A stretch of 64,000 bases of DNA from an uncultured Ignavibacteriota bacterium. Its GTDB lineage: Bacteria > Bacteroidota > Ignavibacteria > UBA10030 > UBA8401. Shown here piece after piece: positions 8,008 to 18,267 of this stretch. The stretch spans positions 187,399 through 251,398 of the forward strand of contig CAISDA010000072.1 of assembly GCA_903884005.1 (NCBI GenBank), read 5' to 3'. The notes beneath the pieces are model-generated. The model made no database searches, was not told where the DNA came from, and was given only the letters and a program-made list of their open reading frames with translations. Every line of letters begins with the position of its first letter. Within the stretch, counting starts at the first letter, position 1. The position numbers were made by a program, and so were the translations under genes.

Positions 8008-10887
8008 TCAGCCGTTGTAGTCTTCAATCGGCGGGCATGTGCAGATGAGCTGCCGGTCGCCGTAGGTGTCGTTGACCCGTCCGACAGCAGGCCAAAATTT
8101 ATTCGTTTTCAATGCAGGTGTCGGATAGACCGCCTGTTCGCGGGTATAGGGATGATTCCATGCATCGCTCGTGGCGACAGCAGCGGTATGCGGCGCATTT
8201 TTTAGAACATTATCCGACCTGTCTGCGGTTCCCGCCGCAATGGCATCGATCTCCGCTTTAATGGCGAGCAGCGCGTCGCAGAACCTGTCCAGCTCGCACA
8301 GCGGTTCGCTTTCCGTCGGTTCGATCATGAGCGTGCCCGCAACCGGAAATGAAACCGTAGGCGCATGGAACCCATAATCCATGAGGCGCTTGGCGATATC
8401 GCCCACTTCAACGCCGGTCGTAGCCTTGTATTTTCTCATATCGAGGATCATTTCGTGCGCAACTCTGCCCTTCGCGCCGACATACAGGATATCAAACTCC
8501 TTTTCAAGACGGGCCTTGATGTAGTTCGCATTCAGAATCGCGAATTTCGTCGCATTGGTGAGGCCTGCGGCGCCCAGCATTTTAATATAGGCATAGGAGA
8601 TGAGCAGCACATCGGCGCTGCCCCACGGAGCGGCAGACACGGCGGTCATTGCCGCATTCCCATTGATCTTCACCACTGAATGCCCGGGAAGGAAGGGCAC
8701 CAGATGCTCGGCAACGCAGATCGGTCCCATACCCGGCCCGCCTCCGCCGTGCGGAATGGCGAATGTCTTATGGAGATTGATGTGGCACACGTCCGCACCG
8801 ATCGCCGCCGGGCTTGTCAGTCCGACTTGCGCATTCATGTTCGCACCGTCCATATAGACCTGGCCGCCGTATCCGTGAATGACCGCACAGAGCTCTTTTA
8901 TGGATTCTTCGAACACGCCATGCGTCGACGGATAGGTCACCATGAGCGCGGCGAGCGTGTCCTTGTACTGCTCGGCTTTCATCTTCAGGTCCGCCACGTC
9001 GATGTTCCCCATCTCATCGCACTTCACGACGACCACCTGCATCCCGGCCATGACGGCGCTTGCGGGATTGGTGCCGTGCGCAGACGAAGGGATCAGTGTC
9101 ACGATGCGCTGTGTTTGTTTTTGATGGATGAAATATTCACGGATGACCATCAATCCGGCGAATTCGCCCTGCGCTCCCGCATTGGGCTGGAGAGACACGC
9201 CGGCAAAGCCGGTGATCGCTTTCAGGTCCTGTTCGAGCCCGGCGAAGACCTTCGCATACCCCCGCGCCTGATCGCGCGGCGCGAACGGATGCATGTCCGC
9301 AAATTCGCTCCAGGTGATGGGCAGCATTTCCGTTGTTGCGTTGAGCTTCATCGTGCACGAACCGAGGGGGATCATCGAATAATTCAACGAAAGATCCTTG
9401 CTCTCCAGACGGTGAATGTAGCGGAGCATTTCCGTTTCGGAATGGTGGGATGCGAATACCGGATGCGTCATGAACGCGCTCGAGCGCGTGAGCGGCGCCG
9501 GGATGTTCCAGGCGCACTGCTCGGAATACCGTTTCACATCCTCGGTGCGAACGGACCGTTCCTTCGCCGAACCGAAGATCCGGAGCAGCTGTTCGATGTT
9601 GTCCGCAGTGGTGGTCTCATCGAACGCCACGCCGATCGTCTCGGCATCGATCACGCGAAGGTTGATCGTTGCATCGAGCGCAGCGCGGCAGATCGTCTCT
9701 GTGAGCGCTCCGGTCATCACCGCGAGCGTGTCGAAGTACACGCCGTTCACCTGAGGATATTCAAGCGCTGCGAGGCCCTGGTCGAAGATCTGCGCAAGCG
9801 CGTGTATCCGGCGCGCGATCGCTGTGAGTCCGCCGGGACCGTGATACACCCCGTACATTCCCGCCATGATCGCCAGCAGCACCTGAGCGGTGCAGATATT
9901 GCTTGTGGCCTTCTCACGGCGGATATGCTGTTCGCGCGTCTGAAGGGACATCCGATAGGCCGGGTTCCCCTGCGCGTCGATCGAGACGCCGATGATGCGT
10001 CCCGGCATGTGCCGTTTGTATTCATCTTTCGTCGCAAAAAAAGCGGCGTGCGGGCCTCCGTACCCCATCGGCACGCCGAAGCGCTGCGCGCTGCCGACGA
10101 CGACATCCGCATCGAATTCTCCCGGAGGCGTTAAGAGCGTCAGAGACAGCAAATCGGCGGCAACGGCGACAGCAACGTTCTGTGCATGCGCCTGTGCGAT
10201 GAATTCCCGATAGTCGTATGCCTCGCCTGTTCCGGCAGGGTACTGAACGAGCGCGCCGAAAAATTCATGCGTCAACGCTGCCGTGCGGTGATCGCCGACG
10301 ACAAGCTCTATCGCGTGCGGTGTGGAGCGCGTGCGCAGCACATCGATCGTCTGGGGGAAACATTCCTGCGAGACAAAAAATTTCGTTCCATTTTTCGGGT
10401 TCACCGCGCGGAGCATCGCCATGGCTTCAGCCGCGGCTGTTGCTTCATCGAGCAATGAGGCGTTGGTCACAGCCATCCCCGTCAGGTCGCAGATCATTGT
10501 CTGATAGTTCAGCAGCGCTTCGAGCCTTCCTTGCGCGATCTCCGCCTGATACGGCGTGTACGCCGTATACCATCCCGGATTCTCGAGGATGTTGCGAAGA
10601 ATGACGCCGGGCGTGATCGTGCCGTAATAGCCCATGCCGATGTACGACGTGCAGAGCATGTTTTCGCGGGCGGCAGCGCCGAGATGCTGCAGCACGCCGC
10701 GTTCGGTCATGGGAGTGTCGAGCGCCATCGGGGCAGTGAGCCGGATGCCAGCGGGGATTGTTTCATCGATGAGCTGGTCGAGGGAATCGACGCCGATGCA
10801 CTGGAGCATCCGTGTCGTGTCGCTGTCGCGCGGGCCGATGTGGCGTTTCTCAAATTGTTCGGGAACGAGTGTGGAAAGCTGAGTCAT
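8008..10887 (-). CDS. gcvP: Glycine dehydrogenase (aminomethyl-transferring), P-protein of glycine cleavage system
   Basis: GcvP is the PLP enzyme that decarboxylates glycine and passes the aminomethyl group to the lipoylated H protein. The 959-residue product is the single-chain form with both halves fused. The PLP-binding lysine lies in [17 protein letters not shown] at about residue 706, and the N-terminal FEKRHIGP start and the [11 protein letters not shown] segment are typical. Its ATG overlaps the rnc stop codon by 4 bases (ATGA), so translation is probably coupled to rnc. gcvT and gcvH are not in this window, so the rest of the system must lie elsewhere. Confidence 0.97.
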   Translation of the reverse strand: MTQLSTLVPEQFEKRHIGPRDSDTTRMLQCIGVDSLDQLIDETIPAGIRLTAPMALDTPMTERGVLQHLGAAARENMLCTSYIGMGYYGTITPGVILRNILENPGWYTAYTPYQAEIAQGRLEALLNYQTMICDLTGMAVTNASLLDEATAAAEAMAMLRAVNPKNGTKFFVSQECFPQTIDVLRTRSTPHAIELVVGDHRTAALTHEFFGALVQYPAGTGEAYDYREFIAQAHAQNVAVAVAADLLSLTLLTPPGEFDADVVVGSAQRFGVPMGYGGPHAAFFATKDEYKRHMPGRIIGVSIDAQGNPAYRMSLQTREQHIRREKATSNICTAQVLLAIMAGMYGVYHGPGGLTAIARRIHALAQIFDQGLAALEYPQVNGVYFDTLAVMTGALTETICRAALDATINLRVIDAETIGVAFDETTTADNIEQLLRIFGSAKERSVRTEDVKRYSEQCAWNIPAPLTRSSAFMTHPVFASHHSETEMLRYIHRLESKDLSLNYSMIPLGSCTMKLNATTEMLPITWSEFADMHPFAPRDQARGYAKVFAGLEQDLKAITGFAGVSLQPNAGAQGEFAGLMVIREYFIHQKQTQRIVTLIPSSAHGTNPASAVMAGMQVVVVKCDEMGNIDVADLKMKAEQYKDTLAALMVTYPSTHGVFEESIKELCAVIHGYGGQVYMDGANMNAQVGLTSPAAIGADVCHINLHKTFAIPHGGGGPGMGPICVAEHLVPFLPGHSVVKINGNAAMTAVSAAPWGSADVLLISYAYIKMLGAAGLTNATKFAILNANYIKARLEKEFDILYVGAKGRVAHEMILDMRKYKATTGVEVGDIAKRLMDYGFHAPTVSFPVAGTLMIEPTESEPLCELDRFCDALLAIKAEIDAIAAGTADRSDNVLKNAPHTAAVATSDAWNHPYTREQAVYPTPALKTNKFWPAVGRVNDTYGDRQLICTCPPIEDYNG

Positions 10888-11741
10888 AATAATTGGTTCG
10901 TCGTGAATGTGAGTTGATCAGGCGGTGGTACGGGAAGCCGGTTTTCGGTCATCGCAAGCAGCGCCTGTTCTGCAGCAGCCTGTTCGGCTTCTTTCTTGTT
11001 CTTCCCGACACCGATGCCGAACGGAGCATTTTGCACGATCACCTGAATGGTGAATGTGCGATCGTGATCGGGCCCTTCTTCCTTGAGCAGAGAATACCGC
11101 GGTATGCCGTTGCCCTGCGATTGCGTCAGTTCCAGCAGGGCGCTCTTAAAATTCGCACGCTCGTCGAGAAAGCCTTCCGTGAGGGCACTGTCCACCTGCA
11201 TGTGGATGAAACGCCGGGCAGCCTCGAGTCCTCCGTCCAGATAGAGTGCGGCGACGATCGCTTCAAATGCGTCGGCCAGGATCGTGTCGCTTCCTTTGTC
11301 TCCCGCATGCACCGGATTGAGATTGAGCAGCAGATACTTCCAGAGGTGGAGTTCTTTCGCATAGTACGCAAGGGCTTTTCTGTTCACGAGCCTCGAGCGC
11401 AGCACCGTCAGTTCGCCTTCGCTTCCTTTCGGATAGGCGCGGTACAAATACTCCGCCACAACGGCGCCGAGCACCGCGTCGCCCAAAAATTCGAGCCGCT
11501 CATTCGAATCGCACGGTGTTTTTTCGATGGACGTCAAATACGAACGGTGCACCAGCGCCTGCGCAAAGTAATTCTTGTTGCGTATGCGGTGCTGGAGCAT
11601 TAGTTGAAGGCCGGAAAAATTGATGTGCTGATACAGGAACGAGAGATCGGTGCGGCGTTCGGACGGTGCGGCGTAGTAGTCCAGGATGCGTGTGATGCGG
11701 AAGAAAAACTTTTGTGCCGCTTGTATCAAGGTGGTCTTCAT
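10884..11741 (-). CDS. rnc: Ribonuclease III
   Basis: RNase III cleaves double-stranded RNA during rRNA and mRNA processing. The 285-residue product carries the catalytic signature [12 protein letters not shown], the downstream [16 protein letters not shown] acidic cluster, and a C-terminal double-stranded RNA-binding domain ([10 protein letters not shown] to the [13 protein letters not shown] helix). It has an N-terminal extension of about 40 residues compared with E. coli RNase III, common in Bacteroidota. It lies downstream of fabF, the usual fab-rnc order, and overlaps gcvP by 4 bases. Confidence 0.96.
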   Translation of the reverse strand: MKTTLIQAAQKFFFRITRILDYYAAPSERRTDLSFLYQHINFSGLQLMLQHRIRNKNYFAQALVHRSYLTSIEKTPCDSNERLEFLGDAVLGAVVAEYLYRAYPKGSEGELTVLRSRLVNRKALAYYAKELHLWKYLLLNLNPVHAGDKGSDTILADAFEAIVAALYLDGGLEAARRFIHMQVDSALTEGFLDERANFKSALLELTQSQGNGIPRYSLLKEEGPDHDRTFTIQVIVQNAPFGIGVGKNKKEAEQAAAEQALLAMTENRLPVPPPDQLTFTTNQLL

Positions 11742-11831
11742 ACGAGATTCACGCTGTTCTTCGAACGTGGTAGGCGGTGTCAGAATCCGTACGCGGCGCG
11801 GGACGCACGTGCACCCCGCACTGTGAACGAG

Positions 11832-13091
11832 TTATGCTGCAAATTTTTTAAATAAGAGCGATACGTTATGCCCGCCGAAACCGAATGCGTTGCAGATGGC
11901 TATATTCACCTGCTTCTCGATCGCCGTATTCGGGACGTAATTCAAGTCGCAGTCCGGATCGGGTGTTTCATAATTGATCGTGGGATGCACTTTATTCTCG
12001 GTGATCGATTTGATCGTGGCGATTGCCGCAATGGCTCCGGCCGCGCCGAGCAAATGGCCGATCATCGACTTTGTTGAGTTCACCACAAGCGAATACGCAT
12101 GATCGCCGAAGACGGTCTTCACGGCAGCCGTTTCATTCTTATCGCCGACCGGCGTCGATGTGCCGTGAGCGTTCACGTAATCCACTTCTTCCGGCTTCAC
12201 ACCGGCATCGCGCAATGCTGCGCGCATGGAGCGCACGGCACCCTCGCCTCCAGGAGCCGGCTCGGTGATGTGATAGGCATCGGCGGTATATCCGATGCCT
12301 GCAATTTCAGCGTAAATTTTTGCGCCGCGCGCTTTGGCATGTTCATATTCTTCGAGCACCAGTGCGCCGCCGCCTTCGCCCATGACGAATCCGTCACGGC
12401 CCTTGTCGAACGGCCTGCTCGCCTTTTGCGGCGCGTCATTGCGCCGCGACAACGCCCTGAGCGCATTGAACCCTCCGATGCCCATTTCGCAGATCGCCGC
12501 TTCGGCTCCGCCGCAGAGCATCACATCGGCATCGTCGCGCTGTATGAGCATGAACGCATCGCCGATCGCGTTCGAACCGGTTGCACATGCCGACACGGTC
12601 GCGTAATTCGGCCCCTTCAATCCGTATTTGATGGAGATCCTGCCCGCGGCAATATCGGGGATCATCATCGGGACAAAAAACGGACTGATGCGGTGCGGAC
12701 CCTTTGTCTCGAAGAGAGACTCCGTCTGTTTTTGGAACGTCATCATGCCGCCGATGCCCGACCCGAAAATCACTCCGGTGCGTTCGGCGTCCGTTGTCGT
12801 GAAATTGATGCCGCAATCCTTCACGGCCTCGTCGGCTGCGGCGAGCGCGTACTGCGTGTAGGGATCGACACGCTGCGCCAGTTTCCGGTCCATAACGGTC
12901 AGCGGATCGAAACCTTTGAGCTCGCCCGCAAACTTCGTATCATACTGCGAAGCGTCAAAATGTGTGATGGGACCGATGCCACTGACTCCCAGTAATAAAT
13001 TGTTCCAGGTCTCCGTTACCGACAGTCCGACAGGCGTGACCGCCCCCAACCCCGTAACCACGACACGACGCGCTTTACCCTGATACGACAT
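11832..13091 (-). CDS. fabF: 3-oxoacyl-[acyl-carrier-protein] synthase II
   Basis: FabF condenses malonyl-ACP with acyl-ACP in fatty-acid chain elongation. The 419-residue product has the active-site cysteine C169 in [10 protein letters not shown], and the two histidines lie in [11 protein letters not shown] and [12 protein letters not shown]. The glycine-rich C-terminus FGFGGHN is also present. AAGGAT lies 6 bases before the ATG. It belongs to the minus-strand fatty-acid cluster, downstream of acpP and upstream of rnc. Confidence 0.97.
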   Translation of the reverse strand: MSYQGKARRVVVTGLGAVTPVGLSVTETWNNLLLGVSGIGPITHFDASQYDTKFAGELKGFDPLTVMDRKLAQRVDPYTQYALAAADEAVKDCGINFTTTDAERTGVIFGSGIGGMMTFQKQTESLFETKGPHRISPFFVPMMIPDIAAGRISIKYGLKGPNYATVSACATGSNAIGDAFMLIQRDDADVMLCGGAEAAICEMGIGGFNALRALSRRNDAPQKASRPFDKGRDGFVMGEGGGALVLEEYEHAKARGAKIYAEIAGIGYTADAYHITEPAPGGEGAVRSMRAALRDAGVKPEEVDYVNAHGTSTPVGDKNETAAVKTVFGDHAYSLVVNSTKSMIGHLLGAAGAIAAIATIKSITENKVHPTINYETPDPDCDLNYVPNTAIEKQVNIAICNAFGFGGHNVSLLFKKFAA

Positions 13092-13191
13092 GCAGATCCT
13101 TCAATGATAGTACGCAATGACAAAATTAACCATCGACAACGGCTCAGCGTGACGGCCGGACCATTGCCGCAACGCGGCATTCCATAACCCT

Positions 13192-13245
13192 GTCATGCAG
13201 AACGATGCGGAACCGGTTCTCCGGTTTCGCATCGCTCGGCATGAC
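13192..13245. repeat. Long intergenic hairpin (REP-like) between acpP and fabF
   Basis: Two 25-base arms (13192-13216 and 13221-13245) pair with three mismatches across a TTCT loop; the arms begin GTCATGC and end at CCGG. There is no T-run after it on either strand, so it resembles a repetitive extragenic palindrome or RNA-stability element more than an intrinsic terminator. Confidence 0.75.
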
Positions 13246-13269
13246 GTTAGTCGGAGCAGCTCACAGTAC

Positions 13270-13506
13270 TTATACTTGCTTCGATTGGATGTAGGCAACA
13301 GCACTTCCCACCGTACTGATCTTTTCGGCATCTTCATCGGGAATCGTCAAACCGAAGGCCTTTTCGAATTCCATCACAAGCTCGACGGTGTCCAATGAAT
13401 CGGCGCCAAGATCGTTCGTGAATGATGCTGCATCGGTGATCTGGGCTTCGTCAACACCAAGCTTATTGACAATAATTTCTTTAACTTTAGCCGCGACATC
13501 TGCCAT
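13270..13506 (-). CDS. acpP: Acyl carrier protein
   Basis: A 78-residue acidic ACP that carries the growing fatty acyl chain on phosphopantetheine. The attachment serine is S37 in the DSL motif ([13 protein letters not shown]). AAGGAG precedes the ATG at ideal distance, consistent with high expression. It sits between fabG and fabF, as in most bacterial fab clusters. The long hairpin at 13192-13245 downstream could let acpP mRNA accumulate above that of fabF. Confidence 0.97.
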   Translation of the reverse strand: MADVAAKVKEIIVNKLGVDEAQITDAASFTNDLGADSLDTVELVMEFEKAFGLTIPDEDAEKISTVGSAVAYIQSKQV

Positions 13507-13553
13507 GACTGTTTCTCCTTACGTAAATGAATGGTGATTATAATTGTTTGTTG

Positions 13554-14306
13554 TTACATTGCCATGCCGCCGTCAACGCACAAGATCTGGCCGGTCATAT
13601 AATTTGCGCCCGAAGACGCTAAAAAGCACACAACCTCTGCGATTTCCGCCGGTTGTGCGGTGCGTTTCATAGGTATAACACTCAATATAGCTTCTTTTTG
13701 CTTATCATTCAACCCATGCGTCATGTCCGTATCGACAAAACCCGGGGCTACTCCGTTGACCTGAATATTGCGCGAGGAGAGTTCTTTGGCGATTGATTTC
13801 GTGAAACCGATGACGCCCGCCTTCGATGCCACGTAATTCGACTGCCCGGCATTGCCGATCACTCCGACGACGGAGGTGATGTTGACGATCTTCCCCGCCC
13901 GCTGGCTCATCATTTGCCGCGAGGCCGCCTTTGTAAAATTGAACACACTTTTTAAATTCGTGGCGATGACATCATCCCACTCGTCTTCCGACATGCGCAT
14001 GAGGAGGTTGTCTTTGGTGATGCCCGCATTGTTCACCAGGATATCGAGCCGCGTGAAGCGTTCGATCACCGTCTGCACGGCGGCGGCGGATCCGGCCGAG
14101 TCGGCGGCATCCGATTGAAGCGCCAGGCCGATGCGTCCCATGCTCTCGAGTTCGGCAACGAGCGAGTCTGCGTGTTCCCTGCTGCTGCGGTAGGTGAATG
14201 CAACATCGGCGCCGCACCGGGCCATCGCTAGCACGATCTCGCGCCCAATGCCCCTCGTGCCGCCCGTGACAAGCGCTTTCTTGCCGTCCAGCATATAATT
14301 GATCAT
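13554..14306 (-). CDS. fabG: 3-oxoacyl-[acyl-carrier-protein] reductase
   Basis: FabG is the NADPH-dependent reductase of the fatty-acid elongation cycle. From the ATG at 14306 it is 250 residues with the Rossmann motif TGGTRGIG (14-21), NNAG (92-95), and the catalytic set S145, Y158, K162 in the SDR arrangement (SNYVASKAG). The open frame continues far upstream, but that part overlaps the preceding gene and has no resemblance to FabG. The start codon shares one base with the stop codon of the upstream DUF3109-like gene (TGATG), which implies translational coupling. Confidence 0.96.
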   Translation of the reverse strand: MINYMLDGKKALVTGGTRGIGREIVLAMARCGADVAFTYRSSREHADSLVAELESMGRIGLALQSDAADSAGSAAAVQTVIERFTRLDILVNNAGITKDNLLMRMSEDEWDDVIATNLKSVFNFTKAASRQMMSQRAGKIVNITSVVGVIGNAGQSNYVASKAGVIGFTKSIAKELSSRNIQVNGVAPGFVDTDMTHGLNDKQKEAILSVIPMKRTAQPAEIAEVVCFLASSGANYMTGQILCVDGGMAM

Positions 14307-14905
14307 CACTGTCCGCCTTTCTGCAGTGTGTCGAGGTACTGCTGCTTCATTGCCACAAGCTGCAGATATCCTTCCGCGCCGAGCACATAGACGAGTTCGG
14401 CCTTGCACGATTCGACCATTGAAAGCTCGGCATTGTCCACGACCGAACAGCACTGTGCGCATCCCTGTTGATAATCGTCGAAGGTCAGCACGCCCTCGGC
14501 TACGCATATGGGGAAGGCGATGCAGTAAAACGGTTTGATCTTCCAGGCGTCGCCCAGTTCTTCCTTGCTGAAGAGCTGCACGCTGCACCGGCCGTCTTTC
14601 AACAGGAAGACGCATTTGTCATTAAACGTTTGCGTCCCGATGGCTTTGCCCGAAACGAAGTCCGCATCGTCGATCATGTCCGGATCGAACCAGACAGTGT
14701 CATCCTGCGTCTGCGTCTCGTCCATGTATTTCTTGATGCTCTCCTTATGCTCCATGATCACGCGCTGTTCGCTCACATCGGTCCACACGCCTGACGAGCA
14801 GCATTTCGATTCGCATTGGAAGGGTCCGCGTCCGTTGGCAAAGCCCTTCGTAAAGAGAATGGGATCGACCTCGTATGTGCCGATATAGAGTTTGTCCGTA
14901 GCCAT
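14306..14905 (-). CDS. DUF3109-like cysteine-cluster protein
   Basis: A 199-residue protein if started at the ATG at 14905 (MATDKLYIGTYEVDPI). It carries several cysteine groups: CESKCCSSG near residue 32, KCVFLLKDGRC near 105, and C/CC groups in FYCIAFPIC and GCAQCC. This spacing resembles the DUF3109/YkgJ-type cluster thought to bind metal. No enzymatic function is known. The gene lies between fabD and fabG, and its stop overlaps the fabG start (TGATG), so it is co-translated with core lipid genes. The family assignment is by recall; the metal-binding idea is inference from the cysteine pattern. Confidence 0.7.
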   Translation of the reverse strand: MATDKLYIGTYEVDPILFTKGFANGRGPFQCESKCCSSGVWTDVSEQRVIMEHKESIKKYMDETQTQDDTVWFDPDMIDDADFVSGKAIGTQTFNDKCVFLLKDGRCSVQLFSKEELGDAWKIKPFYCIAFPICVAEGVLTFDDYQQGCAQCCSVVDNAELSMVESCKAELVYVLGAEGYLQLVAMKQQYLDTLQKGGQ

Positions 14906-14942
14906 AGGTAACACTCATTGATGAAAAAAAATAAAAATGCAA

Positions 14943-15105
14943 CTGCTCACCGCACGCTCTCTTCCATGTCATTCTGAAGGAGCGAAGCGACCGAAGAATC
15001 TAAAAATCATCAGCAACAGGGTGCGTTGATTAAATGCTCCCATCATCAGGTAATTTTTAGATCCTTCGCTGCGCTCAGGATGACAGTGGTTTTGGTGAAC
15101 GCTGA
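14943..15105. repeat. Palindromic intergenic repeat, copy 1 (MITE-like)
   Basis: An imperfect palindrome about 165 bp long. The left arm contains TCATTCTGAAGGAGCGAAGC and GAAGAATCTAAAAAT, and the right arm contains ATTTTTAGATCCTTCGC and GCGCTCAGGATGACA. The outer ends CTGCTCACC and GGTGAACGCTGA are roughly inverted. The central loop differs from copy 2 at 30608-30775 while arms and ends are shared. It carries no ORF, so it looks like a non-autonomous mobile palindrome or REP element between fabD and the DUF3109-like gene. Confidence 0.8.
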
Positions 15106-15119
15106 ATAGACACAAATAA

Positions 15120-16031
15120 TTATGATAAACGGATCCGGACATCCTCGGCCGTATCGCAGCCCTGTGTCTGGACGCCCGAGACGATCCTTTTTGCGAGCCC
15201 CTGCAGCACCTTGCCGGGGCCGATCTCGACGAACGTCACTGCGCCTGCCAAGGCCATGGCGCCGATCGATTCTTCCCAGCGCACGGGACGAGTGACCTGA
15301 TCGACAAGAAGCTCGCGGATCTCGCTTGCCTTCTGCACCGGCCGGGCCGTCACATTCGCATACACCGGAACGTCTGCATCGCGGATCGTCGTTTCATAGA
15401 GCGCGGCCTTGAGCGCATCTTTCGCCGAGCCCATCAAGGGAGAATGAAAGGCGCCGCTGACAACAAGCTCTTTCACGAGTTTGGCACCGCGTTCTTTTGC
15501 GATCTCCATCGCCTTGCGCACACCGTCGACGGACCCCGAGATGACGATCTGTCCCGGTGAATTAAAATTTGCAGGCTGAACGATGCCGGCAGCCGACGCA
15601 TCGGCGCAGACACCGGTGATCACCGCAGCATCGAGGCCGACGATGGCAGCCATCGTGCCCGGATTATTTTCTCCGGCGGTTTGCATCAGTTCTCCGCGCA
15701 GGCGCACGATCTTCAGCGCATCGTCGAACGACAGCGCACCGGCAGCCGTCAGTGCAGAGTATTCGCCGAGCGAATGTCCGGCCATCATCGCAGCATCCCG
15801 CGGCTTCAGCAGCGTCCACACTGCCATGCTGTGGAGAAAAATTGCGGGCTGTGTATTCTTCGTCTGTTTCAGATCGTTGTCCGAGCCTTCGAAGCAGATC
15901 GTTGAAAGGCCGATGCCCAGTATCGAATCGGCTCTCTCGAACAGCGCTTGTGCTTCGGGATACGATGCGGCCAGGTCTTTGCCCATTCCCGCATATTGAG
16001 AACCCTGTCCCGGAAAAATGTATGCCTTCAT
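15120..16031 (-). CDS. fabD: Malonyl-CoA:ACP transacylase
   Basis: FabD moves malonyl from CoA to ACP and so supplies the extender unit for elongation. The product is 303 residues from the ATG at 16031 (MKAYIFPGQGSQYAGMG). The nucleophile elbow GHSLGEYSAL and the later GAFHSPLM, with the catalytic histidine, are clear. Another in-frame ATG lies seven codons upstream at 16052; 16031 is preferred because the family begins there and GACGAGGA precedes it. It lies 30 bases after fabH on the same strand. Confidence 0.95.
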   Translation of the reverse strand: MKAYIFPGQGSQYAGMGKDLAASYPEAQALFERADSILGIGLSTICFEGSDNDLKQTKNTQPAIFLHSMAVWTLLKPRDAAMMAGHSLGEYSALTAAGALSFDDALKIVRLRGELMQTAGENNPGTMAAIVGLDAAVITGVCADASAAGIVQPANFNSPGQIVISGSVDGVRKAMEIAKERGAKLVKELVVSGAFHSPLMGSAKDALKAALYETTIRDADVPVYANVTARPVQKASEIRELLVDQVTRPVRWEESIGAMALAGAVTFVEIGPGKVLQGLAKRIVSGVQTQGCDTAEDVRIRLS

Positions 16032-16061
16032 ATCCTCGTCAACCACTCTCATTTAAAAAAA

Positions 16062-17066
16062 TTATTTTCCCGCAGGCGGATCGATCGCCCACTTGATGTA
16101 CATGGCTCCCCACGTGTATCCCGCGCCGAAGCTGGCGAGAACGACATTGTCGCCTGCTTTCATTTTACCGTCATGCCACCATTCCGAAAGGCAGAGCGGG
16201 ATCGTCGCCGCAGTCGTGTTGCCGTAGCGCTCGATGTTGATCATCACCTTCGACGCATCGAGGCCCATGCGGCGTGCCGTGGCATCGATGATGCGCAGAT
16301 TCGCCTGATGCGGCACGAGCCAATCGATCATCTCTCCCTTCAGGTTGTTCCGTTCCATGATCTCGACCGAAACATCGGCCATGCCCACAACGGCGGCCTT
16401 GAACACGCTCTTGCCGTCCTGATAGAGGCTGTGCATTTTTTTATCGATCGTGTCGTGCGTCGCCGGATGCAGACTGCCGCCCGCCGCCATATAGAGGTAC
16501 GGAGCGCCGGTGCCGTCGCTGTACATTTTATGGTCGATGATGCCCTTGCCGTCTTCGCCCGGCTCCAACAATACGGCGCCTGCCGCATCGCCGAAGAGCA
16601 CGCACGTGTTGCGGTCCGTATAGTCGATGATGGATGTCATTTTATCCGCACCGATCACGAGCACCTTTTTGTACCGGCCGGCCTCGATGAACTGCTGGCC
16701 GACGGTCAGCGCGTACACGAATCCGGAGCATGCCGCGTTCAGATCGAACCCCCACGCGTTCGTTGCGCCGATCTTCTCCTGCACAAGGCAGGCCGTCGAC
16801 GGGAAGAACATATCGGGAGTGACCGTGGCAACAATGATGAGGTCAAGATCGAGGGCGGTGATACCGCGGTTCTTGAGGACCATCTCGGCGGCTTTTGCCC
16901 CCATATCCGAGGTGGCGCCGTGTTCCATCACATGACGCTCACGGATACCCGTGCGTGTCATGATCCATTCGTTCGACGTGTTGACCATTTTTTCAAGATC
17001 TGCGTTGGTCAGCACTTTTTCCGGCACATAGTGACCGACTGCTGTTATCACTGCTCGTAGACTCAT
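16062..17066 (-). CDS. fabH: 3-oxoacyl-[acyl-carrier-protein] synthase III
   Basis: FabH starts fatty-acid synthesis by condensing an acyl-CoA primer with malonyl-ACP. The product is 334 residues from the ATG at 17066. The catalytic triad is C113 in NAACSGF, the histidine in VPHQAN, and the asparagine in YGNTTAAT. The N-terminal NEWIMTRTGIRERH is typical. The last-strand motif GAGYTWGAMYIKW replaces the more common GGGLTWG. It sits between plsX and fabD in the usual order. Confidence 0.96.
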   Translation of the reverse strand: MSLRAVITAVGHYVPEKVLTNADLEKMVNTSNEWIMTRTGIRERHVMEHGATSDMGAKAAEMVLKNRGITALDLDLIIVATVTPDMFFPSTACLVQEKIGATNAWGFDLNAACSGFVYALTVGQQFIEAGRYKKVLVIGADKMTSIIDYTDRNTCVLFGDAAGAVLLEPGEDGKGIIDHKMYSDGTGAPYLYMAAGGSLHPATHDTIDKKMHSLYQDGKSVFKAAVVGMADVSVEIMERNNLKGEMIDWLVPHQANLRIIDATARRMGLDASKVMINIERYGNTTAATIPLCLSEWWHDGKMKAGDNVVLASFGAGYTWGAMYIKWAIDPPAGK

Positions 17067-17201
17067 TAACAATATTTACCGTAGTGAAAAAAAGTTGGGA
17101 CTCCCGGCATGCCGCGCGCGGTCGATATTCGACTCACGAAGGTTCGGCGCCGGTATGTGTAAGTGTCCGCCGGAGCATGATGCCCGGGAGACACTGCGCG
17201 G

Positions 17202-18233
17202 TCATAGCACTGTGCGCAGCGCTTCGCGGATTTTTTCGTTGATCTGTCCCTGCACCGATTCCTCCGCGCGATAGAGCATATTCATCACCGCCCTGGGCGT
17301 TGAACCGCCGTGGCCGATGATCGTCACGCCGTTGACTCCCAGCAGCGGCACGCCGCCGAATTCCTGATAATCCATGTCCTTGAATGCGGTGCGGAGCGGT
17401 TGGCGCATGATGCCCATGAGCAATTTTTTCCACCACGCCTGTCCGGCATAGTTCTTGAACTGGAATTTGAGGTAGGAAGGCACGCTTTCCGCAAACTTGA
17501 GGAGGATGTTCCCTGTGAACCCGTCGCACACGATGACATCGGCCGCGCCTGTGAGCACATCGCGGCCCTCGACGTTGCCGATGAAATTGAGCTGCGTTTT
17601 TTTTTCCGCAAACAGCTGATACGCCTCGTGCGCCTGCTCGTTTCCCTTCGAGGATTCTTCGCCGATATTCAACAGCCCGACACGGGGATTCCTCTTCTTC
17701 AGCACAAGTTCCGCATACAGCGAGCCCATCACGCCGAACTCATATAAAAAATGCGGCTTGCAGTCTGTCACTGCACCCGCATCGACAACAAGTGTCGGCC
17801 CATGCTCAGACGGAAACACCGCGCCGATCGTGGGGCGGCTCACGCCTGGAATGCGCCCGAGGATGAGCGTAGATGCCGCAGTGACTGCGCCCGTGTTGCC
17901 CGCGCTCACAAATGCATCGACGCCCCCCGCTTTATGGAGATTCATTCCGACAACGATGGACGAATCGGGCTTTTGCTTCAATGCAGCCACCGGCGAATCG
18001 TGCATCGTGATCACTTCCGATGCATGCACAACGGAAAACTCCAGGCCCGAGGTATCGGCCCTGGCGAGTTCCGCACGTATGACATTTTCGTTTCCCACGA
18101 ACACAACGTGAAAGCGATTGGCACTGGCGCGAAGAGCGGCAACCGCTCCTCCCACTTCACTGACAGGAGCGAAATCGCTGCCCATTGCATCGAGCGCTAT
18201 GCGTATCGGTTGTCTCAAATGGTCCGCACTCAT
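17202..18233 (-). CDS. plsX: Phosphate acyltransferase PlsX
   Basis: PlsX converts acyl-ACP to acyl-phosphate for phosphatidic acid synthesis. From the ATG at 18233 it is 343 residues and begins MSADHLRQPIRIALDAMGSD, the canonical PlsX start region. Further hallmarks are GAVTAASTLILGRIPGVSRP and VCDGFTGNILLK, followed by GGVPLLGVNGVTIIGHGGS. The frame extends upstream over the rpmF end but without family similarity. It lies in the conserved yceD-rpmF-plsX-fabH order that couples ribosome and lipid synthesis. Confidence 0.95.
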   Translation of the reverse strand: MSADHLRQPIRIALDAMGSDFAPVSEVGGAVAALRASANRFHVVFVGNENVIRAELARADTSGLEFSVVHASEVITMHDSPVAALKQKPDSSIVVGMNLHKAGGVDAFVSAGNTGAVTAASTLILGRIPGVSRPTIGAVFPSEHGPTLVVDAGAVTDCKPHFLYEFGVMGSLYAELVLKKRNPRVGLLNIGEESSKGNEQAHEAYQLFAEKKTQLNFIGNVEGRDVLTGAADVIVCDGFTGNILLKFAESVPSYLKFQFKNYAGQAWWKKLLMGIMRQPLRTAFKDMDYQEFGGVPLLGVNGVTIIGHGGSTPRAVMNMLYRAEESVQGQINEKIREALRTVL

Positions 18234-18267
18234 GAATGAATGGTGGCTTCGTCTCGGCAGAACGGAA

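Noticed and set aside
8680..10134. Long plus-strand open frame of 484 codons opposite gcvP
   Set aside because: It is antisense to a clear GcvP and its translation is Arg/His-rich without domains; a codon-bias shadow.
14307..14615. N-terminal extension of FabG by about 100 residues
   Set aside because: It overlaps the DUF3109-like gene, and the FabG family starts at MINYMLDGKKALVTGG.
16062..17060. Plus-strand frame opposite fabH
   Set aside because: It is a shadow of a complete FabH with intact active site.
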